Part shown: positions 7,009 to 15,670 of the stretch, piece by piece | Position numbering within the stretch: the first letter of the stretch is position 1 | How the letters are laid out: each line of letters opens with the position of its first letter | Assembly: GCA_964472565.1 (NCBI GenBank) | Contig: CAYYNB010000076.1 | Span: forward strand, 1 to 26,956 | Origin: DATAMF01 sp964472565 | GTDB taxonomy: Bacteria; Chloroflexota; Anaerolineae; Aggregatilineales; Aggregatilineaceae | Length of the DNA stretch: 26,956 nucleotides | Reading direction: 5' to 3' | Position numbers and translations under genes: made by a program | Notes under the pieces: model-generated | The model's input: only the letters and a program-made list of their open reading frames with translations | The model's database searches: none | What the model was told of the DNA's origin: nothing

Positions 7009-10000
7009 CTATTCCCTCCAATGCGGCGTCAGCCGGATCACACCCGCGCGCCAGGCCGGTGTGGAGGGAATCCGGCTCCACAAGTTACCCGTCAGGTCCG
7101 CCGAGGTAGCCCACTGGTCCTCGGTCATCATCAGCAAGGGGCTGCTGCGCGCCGTCAGATACTCCCAGTTAACGGCCTGCGCGCCGATGTAATACTGCGA
7201 GTTGACCGCAGGCCAGCCGCCCTGCCAGCCCACCATCGGGATGGCCGTGGGCAGCGGGACTTCCGTCCAGCCGCCGCTGGGATCGCCGATGTACATACTC
7301 GTCTGGGTGTCGGCCTCGCTCTCCGAGCGCAGAAAATAAAACGGCAGGCCCGCGTGGGAGTTTTCGATCATATCTGTGCGCGCGCCCATTTTGTCATTGC
7401 TGGCATCAACGCGTGGGCCAGTGGTGGACCATTCGCTCCAGGAGGTCAGGGCGCTGGTGGTGCAGCGCCAGATTTTGCCCTCGGCAGCCACAAAAAATTC
7501 ATCATTGTGTTCGTTAAAGTCCCCATTCGTCTTAAACAGGGGGATGTAGGCTGCCACACCGTACCAGGCTCCCGCCGGTGAAACGCTGTCGTTGATTTTC
7601 CAGCGCTGCAACCATTGGCTGCCGACGAGGGGATACGGGGTATTAAACGAGCCACCCCAGACGCCCCATCGGGCGGCATCAAAGGGGTGCTCGCTGCCCA
7701 AGTGCGCCGCGACGAGGATAAAGTCGGGGTCGCTGACACTGACCGCGATACCGCCGCCGATCCAGAAATTCCCCTCCAACGGACCTGCAAAACCAGGCGT
7801 ATGGTTCGTCCCATCGTTCATCTTGAGCGAGTAGGAGGCGGTCAGGGTTGGCGTGGCGGATTGGTAGTTCTGGATGCGCACGACGCTGGCCACCGACGAA
7901 TCAAAGTTTTCGTGAACGCCGACGACATAAATCAGCCCGGACTGGGCGGGCGTCAGCGCCATCGCCGAAGGACGCCAGGTGGTGGCCGTGCCGCTGCCGT
8001 TTTTGGCTTCGACGGCAGCCCGGAGCTGCGTCAGGGTCGCCACTGCCGTCCAACCGCCGCCATTTTTCCAGTCGGCGTTGTAGTAGACGCCCATCTCCCC
8101 GGCAATGATCCAGGTGTCGGGATTCCAGGGGTCGAGGTTCGTGGCATAAATCGGCTGGACCACCCCGCTGTGACCATCCGGATGCGCGGGCAGGCCAGCA
8201 TGCCGCGTGGTCCAATCGACCGGTGAGGTCAGGGAGTCGGTCGTAAGACAGATCGACGCCTTCCGTTCCTGTGGAGAAGGAGCGGTATGGACCGCCAGCA
8301 CAAGTGCTGCATGCCCTTTACCGTCACCATATCCGCCACCGCCGCTGGCATTGCCGCCCGTGCTGCTGCCGGGATACACATCCTCCGGCGGCATGTAATC
8401 GGTGGGCATCGTCGTCTGGGTTTCAATCGGGATCATCTCCCCTTCCGTGCCGCTCGTCACCGCCTCCAGCGTCCAGGTGATCTGTTCCGCCGGGGTGCCG
8501 AGTTCCGTACTGTGCTGGATGGAAATATGTTTGACGAGGAACTGTTTTTCTTCCAGTTCCAGTCCGCGCGGGTTATCGGCGCTGGCCGTCAGGGTGATGG
8601 GTTCGGCATACGACGGGTCCAGGATGTCAAAGTCACCGAGCAGGACAATGGTTACGTCGCCCAGCGGGTTATTCAGCATCGCCAGCCAGTGTCCGCCGCG
8701 CCACAGCAGCTGGTGCCAGGCGGTAGAAAACGTTGACGACAGGACCTGCACCGGCGCGGTTTCTTTACCCGGCACCCAACCCGGCGTTTTGCCCGGCGCG
8801 CGCACGCGGTAAAACGTATTCACCCCTGCCGCGAAACTGACGCCGTCCATCTCGACCTGGCCGACCTGCGGCACCAGCCGGGTGGTGACTTCCAGCGCCT
8901 CTTCCCAGCGCCAGTCGGCGGGACCCAGCTCGACCACCGTTTCCGCATCCGCGCGGCCCGGTGTGGAATACACCTCGCGCAGGGACAGGTGTTTGGCCAG
9001 CTGCAGGCTGCCGTCTGACCGGCAGGTTGGCCAGCCGCAGTATTCGTTCGCCAGGACGGTGATCTGCTGCCAGACCGAGGCTTTTTGCGCTTTGATCGCG
9101 CCGTAATCGCTGTTGGCCGCCTGGCCCCACGGATCCGTGACCCCAGAGAGGTAGACGTTAATCAGGTCGAGCGCCGTCGTGTTGTAGCGTAAGAGATGGA
9201 GAATAACCCGGTCATCCGTAATATCCGCCATGTGATACCAGGCAGTCGGCGTGGAACGCAGCAGGAACAGATCCTGGTAGCCGTCGATATGGTCGAGCCA
9301 CCAGGCGGGACCGGCGGCGGTCAGCCGGAACTCACCCGCCCCGGCCTGCACCTTCACCGCTTCCTGCGTCGCCCAGCCGATGAAGTGACGGCGGTAGGGG
9401 ATGGGGGGATCATCATCGCCAAACCGGGCCGTTTTCCAGTAACAGATCTGGGTGCCCTTCGGCAGTCGCGTTTCATCGTAACTGCCGTGTTCCCCGACGA
9501 AGGTGAACTCCATCTCGCGCCCCGACTGGCGGTCGGCTTCGTCTGAAATCGCCACCGGCACCAGCGGCGGGTAAGCCGCATCGTGCGCCCAGATCGGGAA
9601 CCAGTGCGTCGACGTTTTACTGTGATTGTCGGTGACCGTCAGGGCGATATAACGGAACCCGGCAGGTGCGAGCAGTTCAATCACCGCATCCGTCAGCGCA
9701 TACCCGGCCTTGAGCGTGCAGTCCTCAATGTTCCAGGCATAGGCGGTAATCCAGCCGCCCGTCTGGGGCGACACACTGCCGCTGCCGTCCAGCCGCACGG
9801 AGCGCACGCGTAACCCCGTGTCGCACCAACCGGCAGGTTCGCCGGTGATGTTGGCCAGCGGGCGGTGGTACAGGTTCTCGTCGCTGTAGGCCAGGTCATA
9901 ATCCTTGTAGGCGGCAAACGAGTCGTAATAATCCACCGTGCTGGCCGACTTGGTGGTGCGCAGCAGGGGCAGGCGCTGCCACAACCGCCGTTCGTTGACC

Positions 10001-10359
10001 ACCACCGCGACCTGGGCGTTTTGAATACCGCAGTCGCCCGCCGCACTTTCCCCGATATAACACGTGGTGCTGGTCGCCGCCTTGCGCACGCGCGCCGATC
10101 CCGCATACACCCGCTCGCCAGTCAGAAAGCTCGTGTCATAGAAATCCACTGTCAGCCCCGGCAGCACGTTGGTATAAGCACCCAGCGTCACGTTTTCGAA
10201 AGTGAAGGCGTATACCCCTTTGGTGTCGCTGTCGGTGCTGTAGGCGGTAATTTCCGCTTCGAACACCGGCAGCCGGGAGCAGACCGAGACATACCGCCCG
10301 GTGGGGCCTTGCGGGTATTGGCGCAGGATGACGAGATCACGGTCAGACAGGGCGGACAT
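7009..10359 (-). CDS. Large tail-tip / baseplate protein with PKD-like and propeller-like domains
   Basis: An 1116-residue protein behind AGGAG. Residues 1-180 are beta-rich. Residues 183-255 look like a PKD domain (VRLDGSGSVSPQTGGW, AYAWNIEDC, IALTVTDNHSK). The central region (260-640) resembles tail-associated hub proteins, with repeated Trp-rich strands (WWLDHIDGYQDLFLL). Residues 652-682 form a Gly-rich linker (GGNASGGGGYGDGKGH). Residues 683-1116 look like a beta-propeller of the BNR/sialidase style (IIAGEMGVYYNADWKNGGGW, KIWRCTTSALTSWSEW). It probably forms the tail-tip hub and projects a binding or enzymatic head. No catalytic residues can be named. The next gene starts 4 bases after the stop. 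Confidence 0.7.
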   Translation of the reverse strand: MSALSDRDLVILRQYPQGPTGRYVSVCSRLPVFEAEITAYSTDSDTKGVYAFTFENVTLGAYTNVLPGLTVDFYDTSFLTGERVYAGSARVRKAATSTTCYIGESAAGDCGIQNAQVAVVVNERRLWQRLPLLRTTKSASTVDYYDSFAAYKDYDLAYSDENLYHRPLANITGEPAGWCDTGLRVRSVRLDGSGSVSPQTGGWITAYAWNIEDCTLKAGYALTDAVIELLAPAGFRYIALTVTDNHSKTSTHWFPIWAHDAAYPPLVPVAISDEADRQSGREMEFTFVGEHGSYDETRLPKGTQICYWKTARFGDDDPPIPYRRHFIGWATQEAVKVQAGAGEFRLTAAGPAWWLDHIDGYQDLFLLRSTPTAWYHMADITDDRVILHLLRYNTTALDLINVYLSGVTDPWGQAANSDYGAIKAQKASVWQQITVLANEYCGWPTCRSDGSLQLAKHLSLREVYSTPGRADAETVVELGPADWRWEEALEVTTRLVPQVGQVEMDGVSFAAGVNTFYRVRAPGKTPGWVPGKETAPVQVLSSTFSTAWHQLLWRGGHWLAMLNNPLGDVTIVLLGDFDILDPSYAEPITLTASADNPRGLELEEKQFLVKHISIQHSTELGTPAEQITWTLEAVTSGTEGEMIPIETQTTMPTDYMPPEDVYPGSSTGGNASGGGGYGDGKGHAALVLAVHTAPSPQERKASICLTTDSLTSPVDWTTRHAGLPAHPDGHSGVVQPIYATNLDPWNPDTWIIAGEMGVYYNADWKNGGGWTAVATLTQLRAAVEAKNGSGTATTWRPSAMALTPAQSGLIYVVGVHENFDSSVASVVRIQNYQSATPTLTASYSLKMNDGTNHTPGFAGPLEGNFWIGGGIAVSVSDPDFILVAAHLGSEHPFDAARWGVWGGSFNTPYPLVGSQWLQRWKINDSVSPAGAWYGVAAYIPLFKTNGDFNEHNDEFFVAAEGKIWRCTTSALTSWSEWSTTGPRVDASNDKMGARTDMIENSHAGLPFYFLRSESEADTQTSMYIGDPSGGWTEVPLPTAIPMVGWQGGWPAVNSQYYIGAQAVNWEYLTARSSPLLMMTEDQWATSADLTGNLWSRIPSTPAWRAGVIRLTPHWRE

Positions 10360-10367
10360 ATGGCTCC

Positions 10368-10760
10368 TTAAGCAACGATATACCAGGCGGTGCCGTCGCA
10401 GACGACGGTGACCCGGTCGTACTGGGAACTGAGCACCTGCGTGGCCGCGCCGTCGATATTCGCCCCGTTGCCGTTAAGCGTGACGGTGTGCGCGCCGGAG
10501 TCTACTTTTTTGACGGTGTAGCGTTTGTAGGCACTGCTGGCGGCGGCGGGCAGCGTCATCACCAGGTTGTCGGCGGTGGCATCCACCAGCACGATGTCCA
10601 TATCTGTGGTTAAGCCGGTATTGGCGGTGACGGTGTGGACCACCTGGGACCCCATCACGGAGACCAGCAGGTCGCGCAGGTCCTGGGCGCTGATTAACCC
10701 GTCGGTATTGTCGGCGAGCAGCGTCTGGAGAGCAGATAAAAGTCGTTTGGTATCGGCCAT
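10368..10760 (-). CDS. Small beta-rich tail protein, function unknown
   Basis: ATG 10760 has GGAG eight bases upstream; GTG 10763 in the same frame is less likely. The product is 130 residues. The N-terminal 40 residues are helical (TKRLLSALQTLLADN, DLRDLLVSVMGS), probably an attachment or trimerisation part. Residues 45-130 alternate strands and turns (NLVMTLPAAASSAYKRYTV, HTVTLNGNGANIDGAATQV, RVTVVCDGTAWYIVA), the pattern found at the tips of phage tail fibres and appendages. It lies between the Dit-position protein and the large tail-tip protein. Confidence 0.6.
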   Translation of the reverse strand: MADTKRLLSALQTLLADNTDGLISAQDLRDLLVSVMGSQVVHTVTANTGLTTDMDIVLVDATADNLVMTLPAAASSAYKRYTVKKVDSGAHTVTLNGNGANIDGAATQVLSSQYDRVTVVCDGTAWYIVA

Positions 10761-10763
10761 CAC

Positions 10764-11213
10764 TCAGGCTCCAAAATCATACGGACTAAAAGCGCGGCTG
10801 AAGGGGGAGTAGAGAATCAAGTCCGAGATGCGCAGCCGGACTTCCGTCCAGGCCCCCTGGGTATACACTTCCTGTTCGTTGTCCATCCATTCCAGCGTGC
10901 CGTTGTAAATGCGCACCAGGTCCAGGTCTTTGTTGAGGGTCTGGATCGTGACCGGGGCCGTTTGGCCGGGGCAGTAGGTGCTTCGCAGCAGCTGCCGCTC
11001 GGCCACCGTGATGGCGGCCAGCAGGATGTCCACATACGGGCGACCCAGTGTTTTCCAGGAGCGGTCCGCCGCGCGCACGCGGGACTCGCAGCCGTGCCAT
11101 TCGGTCAGTACATCCAGCCGGTAGTTTTCGAACAGCGGCGGTTGGAGTTCCCAGAGGGCCAGCAGCCCGGCTGTGTTGTTGTGGCCGGGGGCGAGTTTTT
11201 CCAGGGTCGTCAT
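10764..11213 (-). CDS. Distal-tail-position (Dit-like) minor tail protein, tentative
   Basis: A 149-residue protein directly after the tape measure, where the distal tail protein usually lies. It has a helical centre (YVDILLAAITVAERQLLRS) and beta strands at the end (LVRIYNGTLEWMDNEQEV, WTEVRLRISDLILYS). No signal peptide or membrane span. Dit proteins are usually longer (200-250), so it may be only the ring-forming part or another tail-tip protein. Starts in an ATGA overlap. Confidence 0.5.
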   Translation of the reverse strand: MTTLEKLAPGHNNTAGLLALWELQPPLFENYRLDVLTEWHGCESRVRAADRSWKTLGRPYVDILLAAITVAERQLLRSTYCPGQTAPVTIQTLNKDLDLVRIYNGTLEWMDNEQEVYTQGAWTEVRLRISDLILYSPFSRAFSPYDFGA

Positions 11214-13972
11214 CGACTCACGCCTCGTTTCTGCTGGATGGCAGTGGTGATCCGTGGGATGATGCGCGTCTCGAAGAAGGACTGGAGCCGCTGTTCATCC
11301 ATCAGCGCCCCGCCGCCCTGCACCGTGAACTGAAACTGGTAAGTGTCACCGCCCATGGGGAGCTGCTTCAGATTGAAGTCGTTGGGAAACACGCGGTTAT
11401 AACCCATAAACAGCACGTTTTCCGGCCCGCCGCCGTCGCCGACGGTACCGATGGAGAACGGCTTGGGCGTACCGCTGCGCGCGTACTTTTGGGGTGCGGA
11501 CACTTCACCGCCGGACGACGCCGTTAACTGTTTGGCATTACCCGCCGCCGCCGCCAGGCTGTCCAGGTTTTTCACCAGCCGGTCATAGCCCTTACCCACA
11601 GCGGTTTCGATTTTCCGCATCCCCGCAGCGTGTATCACTTCGAGGTTTTTATAATGGGTCCCGGTAGCGGTCGCGACGTTGGTATTGTGCATGCCCAGCT
11701 TGTTCAACTGCTGGGTCAGATGCTGCTGCCGTTCGGTGTCCTCGCGCTGCCAGTCCTCGCGCTGCCGCTGGAGCGTTATCCGGCGGTTTTCGGCGGCCAG
11801 CGCCTGCTCCTGCTGGTAGGCCTGGATTTTGGCGGTGCGTTCTTTCTGGTGTTTTGCGCGCAGGTCATCCAGGTCTTTTTGGGCTGCCGCCAGCTTTTCA
11901 TCGCGCTGTTCCTTCAGTTCTGCCAGGCGCAGCTGATAATCTTCGTCGCGGCGTTCCTTTTCCTCGGCGTACTGCTGGTTTTCAGCCTCCGCCTGTTGTT
12001 TGGCGGCGCGCACGGCTTCGATGGCGGCGCTGATGCTGCGGTCCTCGACGGCCTCGGCCTGTCCGTTTTCCAGGCTGTGCTGGATGTCGAGCATTTTGTT
12101 TTTGTGGTCGCGCGCCAGCTTCTGGGAATCACGGTGGTATTCGGCCAGGGCTTTGGCTTCGGCCTTCGCCGTTTCAGGACCGATGGCGGCGATGGTTTCG
12201 AGCAGTTGGGCCTGGCTGTCGTAGAACTGCTCATCGAGCGCGGCAAGATCCGCGTAATGTTTGGCGAGGCTGATCGCCTGCTGGCGTTCCCAGTCTTCCT
12301 GTTCGCGCAGGGACGTGGTGGTGTGGTTGGCCTCGATTTTTTCAGATTCAGCCGCATAGTCAGCCTGCAAATCCAGCGCCTTTTGCTGAGCCTCGGCTTC
12401 CTCTTCGGCTCGCCGTTTGGTTTCTTCCGCCAGTTCCTTAAAACGCTCCATTGCGGCGGCTTCGATCTGGCGAGCTTCAGCGGCCTTCAGGGTGGTGTCG
12501 GTTAAGTAAGTTGTTTCCTCCGCGAGCGCGGCATTTGCGGCTTCGTTTTCGGCGAGCGCGGTATTCACAATGCCAAGCTGATCATTGACCCCCTGTAATT
12601 CAGCGGTGACATCTTCACCTGCTACTTGTTCTTTGAGCAGCGTATCGCGCCGTTTTTCTAATGTTTTTTGCTGATCTTCCAGCGTCTGGCGCTCCGCATC
12701 GTAAGCGGCTTGTGTCTCTGTAATAGTTTGTAAGCGCTCATTGACTTGCTCGGTCGTCCAGGTGCGGTCACGCTGGGCGTATTCGATACGCTTCTGAGTG
12801 TCAGCCTGAAGGTCCTTGGTTTGCTGCTGGTAGGCCTCGGTCGCTTTTTGAACGGCAGCGGCGGAATCATTAGCCGCAACAGTTGTTCCTTCTAAGGACT
12901 GTTTGAGCAGGTCAATCCGATCTTCATTGGCCTGATAAGTTGTACTCAATTCAGCGATTTTGTCCTGGTACGGCTGCATCGCCTCTGCCGATAATGTAAC
13001 TGTCTTGTCTGTCTTTTCAGCAGCCGTAATCAGGTTGTCAAGCGATATTCCCCCTATACTTGCGAGGATGTCGACAGTGGCCTGCGCGGTCTCGCGCATC
13101 TTAATATCAGGGCTGTTCAAGTCAGCCTTCAACTGCTTTAAAAAGTCAACGGCATTGCCGGATGTCGCAGTTAACAGCCGCTTCTGTGCCGCGGAAATCC
13201 CCTTGTTTTCAGCATCAAGTCGATCTATTTCAGTCTGGACCTGCTCGCTCGTCGCACTCTGAATCAGCAGCGTCGTGTCAACGATGGCATCGGCGTATTC
13301 CTCGTGCGCGGCCTGCAATTCCTCAATGCGTTTTTTCTCTTTTTCGCGGGCTTCGTTGATTAAATACATTGCGCCCGTCGCGGCTGCTGCCGCCAATCCC
13401 ACCGCGCCCGCTCCCAGCGCCAGTTTTTTGAATCCGCCTGCGGCCTCCGCGAGATTTTTAATGGCGCTCGGCGCTTCTTCGGTAATCTTTTTCGCCCCTT
13501 CGGCCAGATCAAACAAGTCTCCCACCGCGTTGAGTTGGCTTGCTGCACCCGTGAACCCCACCGCACCCAACCCGCGGCTGACGCCTGAAATCGCGTTCCC
13601 CGCCTGGCCCACGCCGAACTTGGAACTGCCACTCGCCATTTGCTGCTGGAGCGCAGCCTCCGTTGCCGACAACTGCTGCTGGGCATCCAGCAGCTGCAGG
13701 TACTTCCGAGCCGCAACCTCGGCTCCCTCGCCGGATTCACGCAACTGCCGGTCAAGCTGCCGGTATTCGTCGTTAAGACTCTCTACGGCGGTGCGCTGCC
13801 GTACGACCTGGAGCGCGAGGTCCTTGAAGGGATCCAGGCGCAGATCTTTGGCGATGCCCTTCATCTCGCTCAGGTCCTTTTTGAACGCCGCGTTCGCGTC
13901 GAGCACCTTTTGGACGGAAGGGGTCACGGTGCCCTTCAGCAGCAGATTCAATTCCAGGTCTTTTTCGGCCAT
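11210..13972 (-). CDS. Tail tape measure protein
   Basis: A 920-residue protein that sets tail length and is ejected with the DNA. The N-terminal 115 residues are helical. A Gly-rich section (GVGQAGNAISGVSRGLGAVG) and a hydrophobic segment at about 183-206 (ALGAGAVGLAAAAATGAMYL) follow; then comes very long coiled coil to about 790 with many Glu/Gln/Ala/Arg heptads (EEKERRDEDYQLRLAELKEQ). The final 70 residues look folded (PFSIGTVGDGGGPENVLFM) and end in TRIIPRITTAIQQKRG. From the usual relation of tape-measure length to tail length, a tail near 140 nm would be expected. The stop overlaps the next start (ATGA). Confidence 0.92.
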   Translation of the reverse strand: MAEKDLELNLLLKGTVTPSVQKVLDANAAFKKDLSEMKGIAKDLRLDPFKDLALQVVRQRTAVESLNDEYRQLDRQLRESGEGAEVAARKYLQLLDAQQQLSATEAALQQQMASGSSKFGVGQAGNAISGVSRGLGAVGFTGAASQLNAVGDLFDLAEGAKKITEEAPSAIKNLAEAAGGFKKLALGAGAVGLAAAAATGAMYLINEAREKEKKRIEELQAAHEEYADAIVDTTLLIQSATSEQVQTEIDRLDAENKGISAAQKRLLTATSGNAVDFLKQLKADLNSPDIKMRETAQATVDILASIGGISLDNLITAAEKTDKTVTLSAEAMQPYQDKIAELSTTYQANEDRIDLLKQSLEGTTVAANDSAAAVQKATEAYQQQTKDLQADTQKRIEYAQRDRTWTTEQVNERLQTITETQAAYDAERQTLEDQQKTLEKRRDTLLKEQVAGEDVTAELQGVNDQLGIVNTALAENEAANAALAEETTYLTDTTLKAAEARQIEAAAMERFKELAEETKRRAEEEAEAQQKALDLQADYAAESEKIEANHTTTSLREQEDWERQQAISLAKHYADLAALDEQFYDSQAQLLETIAAIGPETAKAEAKALAEYHRDSQKLARDHKNKMLDIQHSLENGQAEAVEDRSISAAIEAVRAAKQQAEAENQQYAEEKERRDEDYQLRLAELKEQRDEKLAAAQKDLDDLRAKHQKERTAKIQAYQQEQALAAENRRITLQRQREDWQREDTERQQHLTQQLNKLGMHNTNVATATGTHYKNLEVIHAAGMRKIETAVGKGYDRLVKNLDSLAAAAGNAKQLTASSGGEVSAPQKYARSGTPKPFSIGTVGDGGGPENVLFMGYNRVFPNDFNLKQLPMGGDTYQFQFTVQGGGALMDEQRLQSFFETRIIPRITTAIQQKRGVSR

Positions 13973-13981
13973 GTGCTTGCC

Positions 13982-14742
13982 CTATTCTCGCGCTGCGCCC
14001 TGTTCGCGCTGCTGGCGCGCCGTTTCTTCTACCGCCAGCACGGCAAACAGCGGCAGGTTGTCGTACTGCTCCTGCTCCTGTTTCGCCGCCGCACGTTCGC
14101 GGAGGAACTTCATCTGGTCCAGCCAGCCCTTTTTCGGCCAATTCAGTACACTGCCCGGGTACGGCAGCATCTTAAAATCCGTGCGGACCCAGGTTTCACC
14201 CAGGAGCCTGGCCCGCTCCCAGTTGTAGTAGCCGGGATCATCCGGCGGATCTATCCGCTCGTTGGGGTCGGCGTCGAAGTGACGGAAATACTCCCGTTTG
14301 GCGTCGAGCCAGTCGCACCGCCCCGGACTCGGTTTTTTCGTTCTTCATCCGACAGATAGTGCGTCGGCCAGGTGTCGCGCGGCCCTTCCGGTGCATCGAC
14401 GGCTTCGAGGGCGTCGTACCAGGCGTCGGTGAGGCCTTTTCTCATCCTGAGTGCATCCTGGAACGCTTGCTGCCACTCTGCCGATGTTGCGCCGGAGTCC
14501 GGGAACGGCAGGTCGAGACCTTCGACCCAGTCCGTCTGCGTGACCATCCGGGCAAAGAAGTCCCGAAACCAGGCTTCGATGCCATCCGCCGATGGGCCGA
14601 GTCCGGCTTTGATGCGCAGTTGGCGCATCTCATCGCCCATGGTCGCCTCGTGGACCTGGCCGCGTACCGGCCCCCATTCAAAGGTTTTGGTAAGCCAGAG
14701 GGGGGCAACTGCCACCTCTGGTGCAGAAGTCGATTGGTTCAT
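13982..14742 (-). CDS. Tail assembly chaperone, long (GT-like) form made by -1 frameshift
   Basis: Slippage at 14338-14332 moves ribosomes to the -1 frame. That frame has no stop from 14332 to TGA/TAG-type termination at 13982, giving about 253 residues: the first 137 of the short form plus 116 more (PSPGRCDWLDAKREYF, then DPGYYNWERARLLGE, ending EETARQQREQGAARE). The T-like part has no convincing start of its own at the junction; ATG 14170 would leave 54 sense codons untranslated. The tape measure starts 9 bases after this stop. Both forms bind the tape measure in phages where this has been studied. Confidence 0.82.
14251..14742 (-). CDS. Tail assembly chaperone, short (G-like) form
   Basis: The zero-frame product has 163 residues. 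It is acidic and helical (TMGDEMRQLRIKAGLGP, IEAWFRDFFARMVTQ, EWQQAFQDALRMRKGL), like the lambda G and related chaperones that hold the tape measure before tube assembly. It lies between the major tail protein and the tape measure. At codons 135-137 the message has A AAA AAC in the correct frame for -1 slippage. After that point the zero frame reads a low-complexity end (STPNGSISVTSTPTPTSG). Confidence 0.8.
   Translation of the reverse strand: MNQSTSAPEVAVAPLWLTKTFEWGPVRGQVHEATMGDEMRQLRIKAGLGPSADGIEAWFRDFFARMVTQTDWVEGLDLPFPDSGATSAEWQQAFQDALRMRKGLTDAWYDALEAVDAPEGPRDTWPTHYLSDEERKNRVRGGATGSTPNGSISVTSTPTPTSG
14332..14338 (-). promoter_or_regulatory. Programmed -1 ribosomal frameshift site, A AAA AAC
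   Basis: The codons are CGA AAA AAC CGA in the zero frame, so the heptamer is correctly phased for simultaneous P- and A-site slippage. Downstream, CGAG(T)CC can pair with GGCTCG about 14 bases later, and AGTC with GACT as an alternative, but both are small and begin closer than the usual 5-9 base spacer. The stimulatory structure is therefore not certain. Confidence 0.85.
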
Positions 14743-15617
14743 TAGCTGTTCGGCACCTTGAGATAGTAGACTCCGACCTCATCGTTGTTCGCCGGGATGC
14801 TGCCCGTCAGGAAGGTCAGCACTTTGGTGGCAGGCACGACGGTGAAGCCGGTGGTGGGCGCGATGGCCGCCCCGGTGGTGTGGTTGTAGGCGAAAATCAC
14901 CTGTTCTGCGGCGGTATGGTCGCCCACCGGCGTATGCAGCAGGGTGAAACTGGCGGTGGTGCCGTCGCCGACCAGGGTGTCACACGCCAGCGGATAGGCG
15001 GCGGTCCAGGGGATCAGCTGGCCGATGGTCACGCCTTCAACCGCCAGCGAGAAGGCCTTGCCCCACAGGTGATGGTCGGTACTGCCGACAATCATCTGCA
15101 TCTGGGTTTTGACTTCTTCGCGCTGCGGCATGGGCACCGAGGCCATTACCGCCAGCTGCAAACGTGGGATGATGTAGCCCCAGTAGATGGGCTGCCCGAC
15201 TTTGCCGGACGTCTGAGAATAGGCCTTGCCGGTCAGGATGGCCGACACGCCTTTGTATTCGGCTTCCTTGCCACCCATGACATACAGTGACAGCGCACCT
15301 TCGGTGACTTTTTTGATGCCTTGCAGCGCAACATCCAGGGCCATGTCCTTGACCATCCCCTCCAGGTTACCCTGCGGGATTTCATTTGGCGGGAAAATCA
15401 TCACGGCAGTGGTTAGCCCTGAATTGCCGATGGACTGGACCACCTGGGGTTGGCCCCAGGTCAGGCCTGCCGTCTGAATACCGGTGATGGGATACATGCC
15501 CGTGATCGCGCCGGGGGTCAGGGTGCCGGTCAGTCCTTTGGGTAGGCCGCTGATGGGGTCGTTGACCGCAACATCCATATCCACGATGCCAAACATTGAA
15601 AACTTCGGGTGAGTCAT
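14742..15617 (-). CDS. Major tail (tube) protein
   Basis: A 291-residue protein behind AAGGAG with a 5-base spacer, placed between neck genes and tail assembly chaperones as expected for the tube subunit. It has no membrane span. Features include a beta-rich N-terminus (KFSMFGIVDMDVAVNDP), a central region with ALSLYVMGGKEAEYKG and KVGQPIYWGYIIPRLQLAV, and a C-terminal beta domain from about residue 215 (GDGTTASFTLLHTPVGD, NNDEVGVYYLKV) that looks like an added Ig-like or surface domain. Tube proteins polymerise around the tape measure. The assignment relies mainly on gene order and overall character. The next gene starts in a TAATG overlap. Confidence 0.72.
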   Translation of the reverse strand: MTHPKFSMFGIVDMDVAVNDPISGLPKGLTGTLTPGAITGMYPITGIQTAGLTWGQPQVVQSIGNSGLTTAVMIFPPNEIPQGNLEGMVKDMALDVALQGIKKVTEGALSLYVMGGKEAEYKGVSAILTGKAYSQTSGKVGQPIYWGYIIPRLQLAVMASVPMPQREEVKTQMQMIVGSTDHHLWGKAFSLAVEGVTIGQLIPWTAAYPLACDTLVGDGTTASFTLLHTPVGDHTAAEQVIFAYNHTTGAAIAPTTGFTVVPATKVLTFLTGSIPANNDEVGVYYLKVPNS

Positions 15618-15628
15618 TGTTACTCCTT

Positions 15629-15641
15629 CGTGCGAGGCACG
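15629..15641 (-). promoter_or_regulatory. Hairpin abutting the ribosome site of the major tail gene
   Basis: CGTGC-CTC-GCACG on the coding strand: a 5-bp stem with a 3-nt loop, directly followed by AAGGAG (15628-15623) and ATG 15617. It is the only other gap in the module with a hairpin next to a ribosome site. A role in translation or mRNA stability is an inference. Confidence 0.4.
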
Positions 15642-15670
15642 CTTGATAGCCGGCGCGATGGCGCGGCGGG

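Noticed and set aside
11630..12505. A plus-strand open frame with very hydrophobic Leu/Phe-rich translation that looks like a membrane protein
   Set aside because: It is the antisense of the tape-measure coiled coil: Glu/Lys/Gln codons read backwards give Phe/Leu/Leu-like residues. No ribosome site or neighbour supports it.
13982..14170. A separate 62-codon gene after the tail chaperone
   Set aside because: The frame is open from the slippery heptamer at 14332 onward and ATG 14170 has no convincing ribosome site, so it is better read as the end of the frameshift product.
13275..14228. A 317-codon plus-strand open frame across the tape measure start and tail chaperone
   Set aside because: Low-complexity Ser/Ala/Arg translation; it spans two well supported minus-strand genes and the frameshift region.
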